From assembly GCF_000519205.1 (NCBI RefSeq), contig NZ_JAFB01000014.1, forward strand, positions 1 to 64,000: a DNA stretch of 64,000 nt. Reading direction: 5' to 3'. The translations under genes were made by a program, and so were the position numbers. The notes under the pieces are model-generated. The model searched no databases. It was not told the origin of the DNA and saw nothing but the letters and a program-made list of their open reading frames with translations. Within the stretch, counting starts at the first letter, position 1. Each line of letters starts with the position of its first letter. The DNA comes from Amycolatopsis taiwanensis DSM 45107 (GTDB taxonomy: Bacteria; Actinomycetota; Actinomycetes; Mycobacteriales; Pseudonocardiaceae). Of this stretch, positions 34,083-43,220 are shown in pieces.

Positions 34083-35039
34083 GTGAGAGCTGTGTGGGTG
34101 AAAGAGTTCGGTGGACCCGAAGTGCTCGTGGCCGGTGAGGCGCCGGATCCCGTCGCCGGTCCCGGGCAGGTACTGATCGATGTGGCCTTTGCGAACATCA
34201 CTTTCGTCGAGACGCAACTGCGTGCGGGTTCCACCGGCCCGTATCGGCTCGATTTGCCGGTCATTCCCGGGAACGGGGTGGGAGGGGTGATCGTCGAGAC
34301 CGGAAAGGGCGTTGATCCGGAGCTGGTCGGGGCTCGGGTGGTGACCGGCCTGAACGGTTCCGGCGGCTATGCCGAGCGAGTGGTGGTGGGTGCCGAAGCG
34401 CCGTTCGTGGTGCCGGATGGGCTGGCCCTCGATGACGCCGTCGCGTTGCTGGCCGACGGCAGGACGGCCGCCGCCCTGATACACGCGGCGGGTGTGACCG
34501 CCGGCATGCGGGTGCTGGTCGAGGCGGCGGCCGGTGGGGTCGGCAGCCTGCTCGTGCAGCTCGCGGGCGCGGCGGGCGCCACGGTGGTCGCGGTCGCGGG
34601 CGGGGCTGGAAAGGTCGAACTGGCCCGTGAACTGGGAGCGGCGCACGCGATCGATTACTCCTCGGCGGATTGGGCGCAGCGCGTCCGGGACGAGGTCGGC
34701 GGGGTGGACATCGTGTTCGACGGTGTCGGCGGCGAGATCGGGGCCAGCGCGTTCGGACTGCTGGGGCGCGGCGGGTGGTTCTTCAGCTATGGGCTCGCGA
34801 GTGGTGCGTGGACAGAGGTCTCGGAGGAGACGGCGGCGGCGCGCGGGGTGAGCATCCACCGCGGCTCACTGGGGAGCCCGGCTGAGCTACGCCGGTTCAC
34901 CGAACGCGTCCTCGTCGACGCGGCGAACGGCCGGGTCAGGCCCGTGATCGGGCAACGCTTTCCGCTCACCGAGGCCGCGCAAGCCCATCGCGCCATCGAA
35001 ACCCGTGCCACCCTCGGAAAGACCCTGCTGGTGGTGTGA
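34083..35039 (+). CDS. NADPH:quinone oxidoreductase-like protein
   Basis: 318 residues, medium-chain reductase of the QOR subfamily with no zinc ligands. The GroES-like N-terminus (VRAVWVKEFGGPEVLVAGEAPDP), NGVGGVIVETGKGV, the NADPH motif VLVEAAAGGVGSLLVQLAGAAGATVVAV and FDGVGGEIGASAFGLLGRGGWFFSYGLASG are as in QOR. GTG 34083 is chosen from homology; no ribosome site precedes it, so a leaderless transcript is likely. Divergent from ald. Confidence 0.88.
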   Translation: MRAVWVKEFGGPEVLVAGEAPDPVAGPGQVLIDVAFANITFVETQLRAGSTGPYRLDLPVIPGNGVGGVIVETGKGVDPELVGARVVTGLNGSGGYAERVVVGAEAPFVVPDGLALDDAVALLADGRTAAALIHAAGVTAGMRVLVEAAAGGVGSLLVQLAGAAGATVVAVAGGAGKVELARELGAAHAIDYSSADWAQRVRDEVGGVDIVFDGVGGEIGASAFGLLGRGGWFFSYGLASGAWTEVSEETAAARGVSIHRGSLGSPAELRRFTERVLVDAANGRVRPVIGQRFPLTEAAQAHRAIETRATLGKTLLVV

Positions 35040-35058
35040 CTGCGTGCCGCCCGGGCGC

Positions 35059-35250
35059 GTGTCCCCCATTCCCGTCGTGCGTGTCCCACATTCGCGTCGT
35101 GCGTGTCCCACATTCCCGTCGTGCGTGTTCCACATTCGTGTCGTGCGTGTTCAGTTGCGAGGTAGCCCGGAACGTTGGAACTCAGACGACCGGAACGGGG
35201 GACTCGCGCGACGGGGACGTGGGACACGCGCGACGGGAATGGGGGACTCG
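35059..35250. repeat. Family A repeat, converging inverted array
   Basis: Units in forward sense (GTGTCCCACATTCCCGTCGT and variants) run at 22-nt spacing from 35059 to about 35155. After a divergent centre they resume in reverse sense (for example GGACTCGCGCGACGGGGA and GGACACGCGCGACGGGAA) to about 35250. The two blocks can pair, giving one large irregular hairpin between the convergent QOR and MOSC genes. Confidence 0.85.
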
Positions 35251-35261
35251 CAAAAGTTGGT

Positions 35262-35990
35262 TTACGGGTTTGGTCGGACGGAGACGTTGTCCCCGGTGCG
35301 GACGACCCCGGCCCTGGTTGCCCGCATGATCAGCCCGAACTTGTTCTCGTGCTGTTCGATCAGCCACTGTTGCAGCTTCGGCCACCGCTCGTGCCCACCG
35401 GGGTCCCAGCTCGGCACGGTGCAGCGGATGCACGGGCCGGCATTCTTGCCCACGACCTCCAACCGGACGTCGCCGATGGTGATGGCAGTACCCTCGCCCC
35501 AGCCGCCCTCGACGAACGCCGGAGTGTTCACGTCCAGATGGACGTTGGGCCGGAACCGGGCCAGCTCGACCGGAGCCGACAGCTCCTGCTCCAGCGCGGC
35601 CCGGGAAGCCTCGAAGGTCACCAGGATCGTCGGCCCGCGATCCTGCCGCCCCGCGGCCGTGCACAGGTCCAGCGGGATGCCCAGGGTTTCCGACAGCTCG
35701 CCGGCCAGGCCGGGATCGTCCCACGACCATTCCGCCCCGTCCGGCGCGCGCAGCTTCGGCGACCCGGCGGGCTCGATGACACCGGTGCCGTAACCGCTGC
35801 TCCAGTGGAGCAGCTGGGGGATCTGGCGGACCGTGAGGACCCGCCCAGACCGGGTGGGCCGCAGATCGGTCAGGATATGGCCGCGATCGCCGGCCAGGCC
35901 GCGCTCGTCGAGCTGCGCGGCGTCGATCTGCTCACCGCGCAACGACTTCACGGGCCAGCGATAGAGGCCGGCCACCGAGCCCTCGTACAT
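35262..35990 (-). CDS. MOSC-domain protein (YcbX/mARC-like)
   Basis: 242 residues. N-terminal beta-barrel domain (VAGLYRWPVKSLRGEQIDAAQLDERGLAGDR), then the MOSC domain with RFRPNVHLD, the molybdenum-cofactor Cys region GKNAGPCIRCTVPSWDP and a C-terminal GVVRTGDNVSV. The family transfers electrons or sulfur through a molybdenum cofactor, for example reducing N-hydroxylated compounds. GGAAGGGGG just upstream sets ATG 35990. It is 29 bp downstream of the PucR gene on the same strand. Confidence 0.88.
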   Translation of the reverse strand: MYEGSVAGLYRWPVKSLRGEQIDAAQLDERGLAGDRGHILTDLRPTRSGRVLTVRQIPQLLHWSSGYGTGVIEPAGSPKLRAPDGAEWSWDDPGLAGELSETLGIPLDLCTAAGRQDRGPTILVTFEASRAALEQELSAPVELARFRPNVHLDVNTPAFVEGGWGEGTAITIGDVRLEVVGKNAGPCIRCTVPSWDPGGHERWPKLQQWLIEQHENKFGLIMRATRAGVVRTGDNVSVRPNP

Positions 35991-36019
35991 CCCGCGCCCC
36001 CTTCCGGCGTTCCGCGGCA

Positions 36020-37567
36020 CTACGCCCACCGCAGCGACACGAGCTGGACAAGCAATGCTAACCGGACGTCGGGGTCGTCCAGGTTCAGCGGGACGATTTC
36101 CAGCATCCGCCGCATCCGGTATCGAAAGGTGTTGGGGTGGATGCGCAAGGATTTCGCGGCCGCGCGCGGATCGCCGGGGAAGCGCAGGCTCTGGTACAGC
36201 GTGTCCACGTACTCGGTGTGGCTGTCGTCGTCGTGCGACCGCAACTTTTCCAGCGGTCCCAACTCGGCGACCTGCGCCGCGGCGGCCGCCGTCGCGGTCC
36301 GGTGCAGGACCAGCGCGGTCCACACGTCGTCGAAGCTGCCCACCTGATCGGGCAGCAGCCCGGCGCGCAGCATGCCCAGGGTTTCTTCGGCCTGCTTGGC
36401 CGACCGCGGCAGCTCGCCGATCTCCACCGGCGCGCCCGCTGCCACGCGGTGGACGCCGGGCTGCTGGGCGAGCGCGGCGCGCAGTTCGGTCCAGGAACCG
36501 GGGCCGTCGCCGTCGGGCACGACCGCGTAGAGCAGGCCGGCGAGTTCGGTGGCGACCGGGCGTTGCCCGATGCCCTGCGAGATCCGCTCCAGCAGGGCCA
36601 GCCGTACGCCTTCGGCGTCGGCCGTGTCGCCATGTGCGGTGTCCACGACGACCACCCGGTGCGCCTGCTCGGTGAGCCCGAGTTCGGCGATCGCCTTGCG
36701 TGGCCCGGCCTTCCCTTCCAGGATCGCCCGGAGCAGTTCGGCGGAGGCGCGTCGTTGTGCGTCCGCGTGCGCCCGTCGCCGCAGCAGGTGCAACGCGACC
36801 ACGGGCGCGGTGTCGGCGAACGCGGCCGCTCGCTCGTCGGAGACCGGACCGGCCACCACCGCCCACATCGAACCGAGCAGCTCACCGCCCATCCGGATCG
36901 GCACGATCAGCCGCGGCAGTGTGCCGTCCCGTTGTGCCGGCACGAAAATCGTCTGCCGGCCACGGGACAGTTCGCGGAAGACGCCGCGTGACCGGAAGCG
37001 GGCGAACACGTCGTCGGGGATGCGGCGGCCCATGATCGTGGACACCCGGGCCGGGTCGGTCAGGTCCTGGCGGGCGGAGTAGGCGAGCACGCGCGAGTTG
37101 GTGTCCTCGATGGTGACCGGGGCGTCGACCACCGACGCCACCACGTCGGCGAGCCGGAACAGGTCACCCGAGCCGAGCTCGTCGGAGCCTTCCCCGCCGT
37201 CGTCGCCGGACACCGCGTCCAGCACGGTCCGCAGCAGCCAGACCAGTTGTGCCCAGGCCGTCGCGGCGCGAACCGAGATCAGCGCGATGCCCGCCGCCCC
37301 GGCCGCGCGCCGCAGGGCGGGTTTCGTGGCCAGCGGTGGTTTGAGCAACACCGCCGCCGCTTCCCGGTCGGCGCATTGCCGCACGAGCGCGATCGCCTCG
37401 TCGAGGTTCGTGACGCCGACGCCGAGCACCAGATCTCCCGCGGAGACCTGCGCCGTGCCCGGCTCGGCGATCACCACGTCCGCCACGGCTGGGCACACCT
37501 GGGGCACCAGCACTGCCTGCAGCAACGTCGGGCCGACTCGGTCCACGACGCTGCGCACGGAAACCAT
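36020..37567 (-). CDS. PucR-family transcriptional regulator
   Basis: 515 residues. The N-terminal PucR domain (about 1-125) carries VVIAEPGTAQVSAGDLVLGVGV. A central GAF-like part (VVDAPVTIEDTNSRVLAYSARQ) follows. The GGDEF-like C-terminal third ends with the HTH_30 helix-turn-helix FPGDPRAAAKSLRIHPNTFRYRMRRMLEI. Members often control purine or aromatic and branched catabolism. ATG 37567 is chosen at the PucR motif. It lies between the FAD monooxygenase and the MOSC gene on one strand, with 43 bp to the monooxygenase stop, so it may be part of that transcript. Confidence 0.9.
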   Translation of the reverse strand: MVSVRSVVDRVGPTLLQAVLVPQVCPAVADVVIAEPGTAQVSAGDLVLGVGVTNLDEAIALVRQCADREAAAVLLKPPLATKPALRRAAGAAGIALISVRAATAWAQLVWLLRTVLDAVSGDDGGEGSDELGSGDLFRLADVVASVVDAPVTIEDTNSRVLAYSARQDLTDPARVSTIMGRRIPDDVFARFRSRGVFRELSRGRQTIFVPAQRDGTLPRLIVPIRMGGELLGSMWAVVAGPVSDERAAAFADTAPVVALHLLRRRAHADAQRRASAELLRAILEGKAGPRKAIAELGLTEQAHRVVVVDTAHGDTADAEGVRLALLERISQGIGQRPVATELAGLLYAVVPDGDGPGSWTELRAALAQQPGVHRVAAGAPVEIGELPRSAKQAEETLGMLRAGLLPDQVGSFDDVWTALVLHRTATAAAAAQVAELGPLEKLRSHDDDSHTEYVDTLYQSLRFPGDPRAAAKSLRIHPNTFRYRMRRMLEIVPLNLDDPDVRLALLVQLVSLRWA

Positions 37568-37610
37568 CCCCGAAGCATACGTCTGAACCTCCGCCAAAAC
37601 CGGCGTTGTG

Positions 37611-39179
37611 CTACCGGCTGAGTAGGTGTGTGAGAACTTCCCGGAGCGTGCTGTCGGGGTCGTCGACACCGGTCACCGCGCGCCAGGCGACCACGCCGTC
37701 GGGGCGGACGAGGGTGGCGCCGGTGGATTGGATTCCGTAGCGCGCCAGGAAAAGCTCTTCCGACGCGTCGAAGTCGCTGCCGAGCACGCGGCAGTCCAAG
37801 CGCAAGCCCACCGCTTCGCCGGCCGTGGCGACCACCGGCCGCCACGACGGATCGGCGGTGACGAGCACCCAGTCGCGCCCGAGCAGGTCCACTGTGGACA
37901 TCGAGATCCCGTCGACGGTGATCGGCACGTGCGGCGCGCGGAACCCGGCGCGGCCACTGGGCCGGTTCGGATCCTCGGTCGGCCGCGGATCGTCGTCCTC
38001 GATCAGCACGGCCGCCGAGAAGCACCGGTAGCCGAGCGCGAGTTCGACCTGGTTCACCGGCTCGGGCAGGCCGGAAATGTCCAGGTGCGGCATCATGCGG
38101 TGCTTCAGGTTGTGCAACGAGGCGTTGACCACCAGTTCGGCGAAGGGTTTGCGCTCGGCCTCGTAGCTGTCCAGCAGGGCCGGTCCGGCCTCGCCGCGCA
38201 GCACGGCCGCGAGCTTCCACGCGACGTCGTGCCCGTCGCCGACGGCGGTGTTCCCGCCCATGCCGCCGGTCGGTGGCGTCACCTTGGCCGCGTCACCGAC
38301 CAGCAGCACTCGCCCGGAACGGAACCTCGACGCGATCTTCGCGGCCATCTCCCAGGCACCGATCCAACGGATGTCCGGGCGCAGGCCGGGCAGGTCGGTA
38401 GCGAGCCGGATCAGTTCGGTGACCCGTTCCGGGGTGAAGTCGTCAGCCTTTTCACCCTTTTCCGGATGGAAATCCGTGCCGAACACGAACCGATTCGGCA
38501 CGTCGGTGTTGACCAGCACGCCGGTGAAGCTCGGATGCCGCAGGTGGTACAAATCGGTGACGTCGGGCTCGAGACGGTCGCCGAGGTCGGCGTCGAAGAC
38601 GACTCCGATCGCGTTTCCGAGCACACCCATGCCTTCGGTGTCGATGCCGAGACGTTCACGGATCCGGCTGCGCCCGCCGTCGGCGGCGACGAGGTACTTC
38701 GCCCGCACGGTGCCTGAACTCAGCACGGCGGTGACGCCGTCATCGTCCTGCTCGAAGGAAACCAGTTCGGTGGAGAACCGCACCCGCGCACCGAGTTCCT
38801 CCGCCCGGGCGAGCAGGATCGGCTCGACCACGTCCTGCCCGGCCATCCCCCAGGGCACACCGACGGCCACGTTGAGGTCGATTTCCGAGACGTCCTCCAG
38901 GATGCGATGGATCACGTGCCCATTCAGGCTTTCCGCGATGGTGATCCGCAACCCCTGCGATGCCCGCTTGCTGACGCCGAGGACCTTCTCATCGATGCCC
39001 GCGAAGCGGTACAGCTCCATGGTCCGCGGGCTTTGCCCGGACGCTCTCGGGTGGATCGCCGTGCTCGGGTGACGCTCCACGGTCAGTACCCGAATCCCTT
39101 GCTGGGCAAGGAACATGCTCGCGGACAGCCCGCCCAGGCCCGCGCCGACGACCAGTACATCCACAGTCTCTTCAGTCAC
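37611..39179 (-). CDS. FAD-dependent aromatic monooxygenase (polyketide/phenol hydroxylase type)
   Basis: 522 residues. The FAD motif is VLVVGAGLGGLSASMFLAQQG, the DG motif is LVAADGGRSRIRERLG and the GD motif is VLLVGDAAKVTPPTGGMGGNTAVGD. The C-terminal thioredoxin-like domain (about 410-522) is of the PheA/TetX-related hydroxylase type, close to tetracenomycin or rifampicin monooxygenases. The substrate is unknown. GTG 39179 lies about seven bases after a TAAGAT -10 box, so the mRNA is probably leaderless. A palindrome over the -10 suggests repression. Confidence 0.9.
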   Translation of the reverse strand: MTEETVDVLVVGAGLGGLSASMFLAQQGIRVLTVERHPSTAIHPRASGQSPRTMELYRFAGIDEKVLGVSKRASQGLRITIAESLNGHVIHRILEDVSEIDLNVAVGVPWGMAGQDVVEPILLARAEELGARVRFSTELVSFEQDDDGVTAVLSSGTVRAKYLVAADGGRSRIRERLGIDTEGMGVLGNAIGVVFDADLGDRLEPDVTDLYHLRHPSFTGVLVNTDVPNRFVFGTDFHPEKGEKADDFTPERVTELIRLATDLPGLRPDIRWIGAWEMAAKIASRFRSGRVLLVGDAAKVTPPTGGMGGNTAVGDGHDVAWKLAAVLRGEAGPALLDSYEAERKPFAELVVNASLHNLKHRMMPHLDISGLPEPVNQVELALGYRCFSAAVLIEDDDPRPTEDPNRPSGRAGFRAPHVPITVDGISMSTVDLLGRDWVLVTADPSWRPVVATAGEAVGLRLDCRVLGSDFDASEELFLARYGIQSTGATLVRPDGVVAWRAVTGVDDPDSTLREVLTHLLSR

Positions 39180-39185
39180 GAAAAC

Positions 39186-39215
39186 ATCTTAGAATCTAAG
39201 AGATTTAGTTGGCAA
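39186..39215 (-). promoter_or_regulatory. Promoter with overlapping 15-bp palindrome
   Basis: On the minus strand TTGCCA (39215-39210), an 18-base spacer and TAAGAT (39191-39186) form a sigma-70-like promoter for the monooxygenase. The palindrome TCTTAGA-A-TCTAAGA at 39187-39201 covers the -10 box. The predicted start of transcription coincides with the GTG codon. Confidence 0.55.
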
Positions 39216-39268
39216 GGTAAGTTCCAAGTTGAACATTCACCGCTCCGGCTGTGGGAGCTACCTGTGGG

Positions 39269-39748
39269 TCAGCTCAGGGTGTCGGAGATCCACGAGGTGA
39301 CGGGGAGGGCGCGGGCCTGGCATTCCGCGGACAGGCGAATGGTCCAGCGCAGCGCCTGCAGCACGAGGCTGTCGACCTCGTCGGGCGCGGCGCTGGTCAG
39401 TGCGATCTCGACCTGCTCCTGCGCCGCCTCGGTGTTGCCGTGCACCTCGGCGAGCAGGGTGCGCACGGCGGTGCGGACCGGCGGGTCGGCCTCGTCGATC
39501 GGGACCTCTTCGCCGGTCTCGTCGAACACCTGCACCTTGACCGGGGCGTTCCCGCCGTCACCGAGCACCGTCACCATCGCGCTGCACTCGCCGAACAGCA
39601 GCATCATCAGCTCGCGGATCTCGTCCGTCCGCCCCGGCTCGTCACCGGCCGAAGGCGCGACATAGTCGAGCGCCTCGTCGTCGCGGCCGAGTTGCATGGC
39701 GACGAGGGCGCGTTGCGCCTTCTGTACGAGGTTCCGCCGCTCGGTCAC
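39269..39748 (-). CDS. Conserved hypothetical protein
   Basis: 159 residues, helical and acidic, no membrane segments. Begins TERRNLVQKAQRALVAMQLGRDDEALDYV and later has AEVHGNTEAAQEQVEIAL and VLQALRWTIRLSAEC. A TPR-like or regulatory helical fold is possible. GTG 39748 is preferred over GTG 39766. It is separated from the FAD monooxygenase promoter by about 50 bp and lies on the same strand as the TetR gene upstream. Confidence 0.6.
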   Translation of the reverse strand: MTERRNLVQKAQRALVAMQLGRDDEALDYVAPSAGDEPGRTDEIRELMMLLFGECSAMVTVLGDGGNAPVKVQVFDETGEEVPIDEADPPVRTAVRTLLAEVHGNTEAAQEQVEIALTSAAPDEVDSLVLQALRWTIRLSAECQARALPVTSWISDTLS

Positions 39749-39837
39749 CCGTCCAATCAAGCACACGAACTCACCGGTCAGCTAGGCCAAGTTCCACACG
39801 GCGCGCGATCGGATTTCGCGCAAGTGAGGCCGAGACG

Positions 39838-40434
39838 CTAGCCGAGCGCCTCGAGTGCGCCGAGCGCGAGCCTGGTGAGCAGGTCCGCCAGTTCGGTGTC
39901 CGCCAACTGGCGGGTGTACGGGGTGGAGTTGAGCAAGCCGAAGACGGCGTGCGCGGCCGAGCGCGCCCGCTGTTCGCTCACGCCCGGGACCGCGTCCCGG
40001 ATCGCCCGCACCCACACCTCCACGTAACGCCGCTGCAAGGCGCGGACGGTCTTCCGGTCGTCGTCGGTGAGGTTGGCCAGGTTGCGTTCCTGGACGACGA
40101 TCAGCGACGGGTGCGTCAACGCGAAGTCCACGTGAAACTCGACCAGCGCCGCCAGCGTCCGTTCCGGGTCCTCCGCGCTCTCGGCGCGGGCCGTGCCGCC
40201 GTCGAGCAGGAAGTGGCTGATCGAGCGCAGCATCTCCCCGAGCATGGCGTCCTTGCTGCGGAAATGCCGGTAGAGCGCGGGACCGGAGATGCCCACCGCG
40301 GCCCCGATGTCGTCGATCCCGACGCCGTGGAAGCCGTGCTGGGCGAACAACTCGGCGGCTGCGGTCAGGATCTGTTCCCGGCGGGAGGCCGTGGCGCCGT
40401 TCACCAGCGGTGTGGGGGTGGACACGTGCGTCAT
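39838..40434 (-). CDS. TetR-family regulator, likely controlling the carboxylase operon
   Basis: 198 residues. HTH at about 20-65 (REQILTAAAELFAQHGFHGVGIDDIGAAVGISGPALYRHFRSKDAML). The ligand domain (about 75-195) is of the TetR_C type seen in fatty-acid or acyl-CoA responsive members. A perfect palindrome GTTAGCGATCGCTAAC stands 14 bp before its ATG, and the same GTTA-N8-TAAC pattern occurs twice before the carboxylase operon 1.2 kb away. I infer autoregulation and repression of that operon, relieved by an acyl-CoA. Confidence 0.88.
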   Translation of the reverse strand: MTHVSTPTPLVNGATASRREQILTAAAELFAQHGFHGVGIDDIGAAVGISGPALYRHFRSKDAMLGEMLRSISHFLLDGGTARAESAEDPERTLAALVEFHVDFALTHPSLIVVQERNLANLTDDDRKTVRALQRRYVEVWVRAIRDAVPGVSEQRARSAAHAVFGLLNSTPYTRQLADTELADLLTRLALGALEALG

Positions 40435-40447
40435 GCTATCCGGTCAC

Positions 40448-40463
40448 GTTAGCGATCGCTAAC
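40448..40463. promoter_or_regulatory. TetR operator (GTTA-N8-TAAC)
   Basis: GTTAGCGATCGCTAAC is a perfect 16-bp palindrome just upstream of the TetR start codon. It is the expected place for an autoregulatory site, and two more copies of the pattern lie at 41573 and 41601. Confidence 0.7.
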
Positions 40464-40528
40464 TTTCCACAGTTTGTTGTAAAGGTTCCTACTAAAAGCG
40501 GGTCCTCGCCAGGAACGAACCTGGTATT

Positions 40529-40544
40529 CCTTCTGTGGGTTGAT
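40529..40544 (+). promoter_or_regulatory. Box shared with the secreted protease promoter region
   Basis: CCTTCTGTGGGTTGAT matches 13 bases of the element at 5587, about 100 bp ahead of a secreted esterase start. The equal distance to the start codon in both places (roughly 91-104 bp) argues against chance. Confidence 0.4.
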
Positions 40545-40639
40545 CACTTACGAACGCGACTGGCACCGCGCCTCAGCCAACCAGCGGTACTGAGCGCGGT
40601 TCAAGCCCGCCGGCGTGTGAGGCAAAGAAGGGATCCGCT

Positions 40640-41410
40640 GTGCTGAGAACGCTTGTCGTCAGTGTCGTCGCTTGCGTGGCAACGTTAGGATTCGCCGGGG
40701 TCGCCCAGGCCGCCACCAACTACGTGGCACTGGGCGACTCCTACTCGTCCGGGGTGGGTGCGGGTAGCTACCTGGATTCCAGTAGCTGCAAAAGAAGTGC
40801 GAACGCCTATCCCTACCAATACGCGCAGTCGAGTGGCGCTTCGCTGAGCTTCCAGGCGTGCTCCGGAGCCAAGACCTCCGACGTGCTCAACAACCAGGTG
40901 GGTGCGCTCAACTCGTCCACCAGTCTGGTGTCGATCACGATCGGTGGCAACGACGCCGGCTTCTCCAACGTGATGACAAACTGCGTGCTGGGCGGTGACA
41001 GCGCTTGCAAGACCGCGGTGACCAGTGCGGAAAACTACGCTCAGACCACCCTGCCGGGCCTGCTCGACAACGTCTACCGCACGATCAAGAGCAAGGCACC
41101 GAACGCACACGTCGTGGTGCTCGGGTATCCGCACTTCTACAAGATCGGTGGCTCGTGCGTCGTCGGCCTGTCCGACACCGCCCGTGGCTACATCAACGGT
41201 GGAGCTGACGTCCTCAATACGGTGATTTCGAAGGAGGCGGCCAACGCGGGCTTCACCTTTGCCGACGTCCGGCCGGCGTTCACCGGGCACGAGATCTGCT
41301 CCAGCAGTTCGTGGCTGCACAGCTTGACCTGGCCCATCGACGAGTCCTACCACCCGACGGCCACCGGCCAGAAGAGCGGCTACCTGCCGACCTTCAAGAC
41401 CGGCATCTGA
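40640..41410 (+). CDS. Secreted SGNH-family lipase/esterase
   Basis: 256 residues. Signal peptide 1-24 (cleavage after AQA). Block I VALGDSYSSGVGAG has the nucleophile Ser, block III ITIGGNDAGFSNV has Gly and Asn, and block V WPIDESYHPTATGQKSGY has the catalytic His and a nearby Asp. Six Cys residues in the mature part can form three disulfides, as in Streptomyces lipases. It should hydrolyse extracellular lipid or ester substrates. GTG 40640 follows an AAGAAGGG ribosome site. Monocistronic. Confidence 0.93.
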   Translation: MLRTLVVSVVACVATLGFAGVAQAATNYVALGDSYSSGVGAGSYLDSSSCKRSANAYPYQYAQSSGASLSFQACSGAKTSDVLNNQVGALNSSTSLVSITIGGNDAGFSNVMTNCVLGGDSACKTAVTSAENYAQTTLPGLLDNVYRTIKSKAPNAHVVVLGYPHFYKIGGSCVVGLSDTARGYINGGADVLNTVISKEAANAGFTFADVRPAFTGHEICSSSSWLHSLTWPIDESYHPTATGQKSGYLPTFKTGI

Positions 41411-41572
41411 TCCCCGTCCGGTCACACTCCGATGCCATGATCCTGGCGAGCCGAATCGATCGGCCCGCGGCTCGCCAGGCGGCTTGGCCGCGGTTGCCTT
41501 CCCGTCCGTCCGGCCGCGGCGGTTCGTGACGGCAGGGGCGATGCGGCGCCCGTTCGGCATATTGCCCATCAG

Positions 41573-41616
41573 GTTAGTCGTCGTTAACATCGTGGATGAC
41601 GTTAACGACGACTAAC
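41573..41616 (+). promoter_or_regulatory. Double TetR operator before the carboxylase operon
   Basis: GTTAGTCGTCGTTAAC (41573-41588) and GTTAACGACGACTAAC (41601-41616) are each GTTA-N8-TAAC. Together with flanking AGG/CCT they form an 18-bp perfect inverted repeat with a 12-base spacer. They end 9 bp before the ATG at 41626, so bound repressor would block the promoter and the start. Confidence 0.7.
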
Positions 41617-41625
41617 CTGGTGGTC

Positions 41626-43212
41626 ATGGACACTCCGACGCTCACCACCGCTGCCGACCCGCGCAGCGACGGCTATGTGCGCAACGCGACGGCGCATGCC
41701 GAGCTTGTCGAGGACCTGCGCAAGCGGCTGACAGTCGCTCGGGCGGGTGGCCCGGAGAAGGCGCGTGCCCGGCATGTGGAACGCGGCAAGCTCCTGCCGC
41801 GCGACCGGGTGGACGCCCTGCTCGACCCCGGCTCACCGTTCCTCGAACTGTCCCCGCTCGCCGCGAACGGGCTCTACGGCGACGAGGCGCCGGCGGCGGG
41901 CATCATCACCGGCATCGGCCGGGTCTCCGGCCGCGAATGCGTGGTCGTGGCCAACGACGCGACGGTCAAGGGCGGCACCTACTACCCGATGACCGTCAAG
42001 AAACACCTGCGCGCGCAGGAAGTCGCGCTCCACAACAACCTGCCGTGTGTCTACCTGGTCGATTCCGGCGGCGCCTTCCTGCCCCGGCAGGACGAGGTGT
42101 TCCCGGACCGGGAGCATTTCGGGCGCATCTTCTACAACCAGGCGACCATGTCCGCTCGCGGGATACCGCAGATCGCCGCCGTGCTCGGCTCGTGCACCGC
42201 GGGCGGCGCGTATGTCCCGGCGATGAGCGACGAGGCCGTGATCGTGCGCAACCAGGGCACGATCTTCCTCGGCGGGCCACCGCTGGTGAAGGCGGCGACC
42301 GGCGAGGTCGTCACCGCCGAGGAACTGGGCGGTGGGGACGTGCACGCCCGTTCGTCCGGCGTCACCGACCATCTGGCTACCGACGACGCGCACGCGCTAC
42401 GCATCGTCCGATCTATTGTGGACACTTTGGGTCCGCGACCACCGCGGCCGTGGGACGTGGTGCCGACCGAGGAGCCGGCGGTGGACCCCGCGCAGCTCTA
42501 CGGAGTCGTGCCCACGGATTCGCGCACACCGTACGACGTGCGCGAGGTGATCGCCCGGATCGTGGACGGCAGCCGGTTCGCCGAGTTCAAGAAGGAGTAC
42601 GGCACCACGCTGGTTACCGGGTTCGCCCGCATCCACGGCCATCCGGTCGGGATCGTGGCGAACAACGGTGTGCTGTTCTCCGAGTCGGCGATGAAGGGCG
42701 CGCATTTCATCGAGTTGTGTGACAAGCGCTCGATTCCGTTGGTGTTCCTGCAGAACATCAGCGGGTTCATGGTGGGCAAGGCCTACGAGGCCGGCGGGAT
42801 CGCCAAGCACGGCGCGAAGATGGTGACCGCGGTGGCCTGTGCGCGGGTGCCGAAGCTGACCGTGATCGTCGGTGGTTCTTTCGGTGCGGGCAACTATTCG
42901 ATGTGCGGACGGGCCTATTCGCCCAGGTTCTTGTGGATGTGGCCGAACGCGCGCATTTCGGTGATGGGTGGCGAGCAGGCCGCCTCGGTGCTGTCGGCGG
43001 TCCGCCGGGACGACGGGGAAGACGAGGAGACGTTCAAGGACCGCATCCGGCGCCAGTATGAGGAGCAGGGCAACCCCTACTACTCGACGGCCCGCTTGTG
43101 GGACGACGGCGTGATCGACCCCGCGGAAACCCGCACGGTGCTCGGGCTCGCGCTCTCGGTCGTGGCGAACGCGCCACTGGAACCCGTTGGCTATGGCGTA
43201 TTCCGCATGTGA
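41626..43212 (+). CDS. Acyl-CoA carboxylase beta subunit (carboxyltransferase)
   Basis: 528 residues with N- and C-terminal carboxyltransferase domains (about 30-280 and 285-520). Oxyanion-hole glycines occur in [18 protein letters not shown] and in [37 protein letters not shown]. The long C-terminal half and the acyl-CoA dehydrogenase partner fit methylcrotonyl- or geranyl-CoA carboxylase better than acetyl- or propionyl-CoA carboxylase. The ATG at 41596 lies inside the operator, so ATG 41626 is preferred. First gene of a three-gene operon, with 8 bp to the alpha subunit. Confidence 0.92.
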   Translation: MDTPTLTTAADPRSDGYVRNATAHAELVEDLRKRLTVARAGGPEKARARHVERGKLLPRDRVDALLDPGSPFLELSPLAANGLYGDEAPAAGIITGIGRVSGRECVVVANDATVKGGTYYPMTVKKHLRAQEVALHNNLPCVYLVDSGGAFLPRQDEVFPDREHFGRIFYNQATMSARGIPQIAAVLGSCTAGGAYVPAMSDEAVIVRNQGTIFLGGPPLVKAATGEVVTAEELGGGDVHARSSGVTDHLATDDAHALRIVRSIVDTLGPRPPRPWDVVPTEEPAVDPAQLYGVVPTDSRTPYDVREVIARIVDGSRFAEFKKEYGTTLVTGFARIHGHPVGIVANNGVLFSESAMKGAHFIELCDKRSIPLVFLQNISGFMVGKAYEAGGIAKHGAKMVTAVACARVPKLTVIVGGSFGAGNYSMCGRAYSPRFLWMWPNARISVMGGEQAASVLSAVRRDDGEDEETFKDRIRRQYEEQGNPYYSTARLWDDGVIDPAETRTVLGLALSVVANAPLEPVGYGVFRM

Positions 43213-43220
43213 GGGGACTT

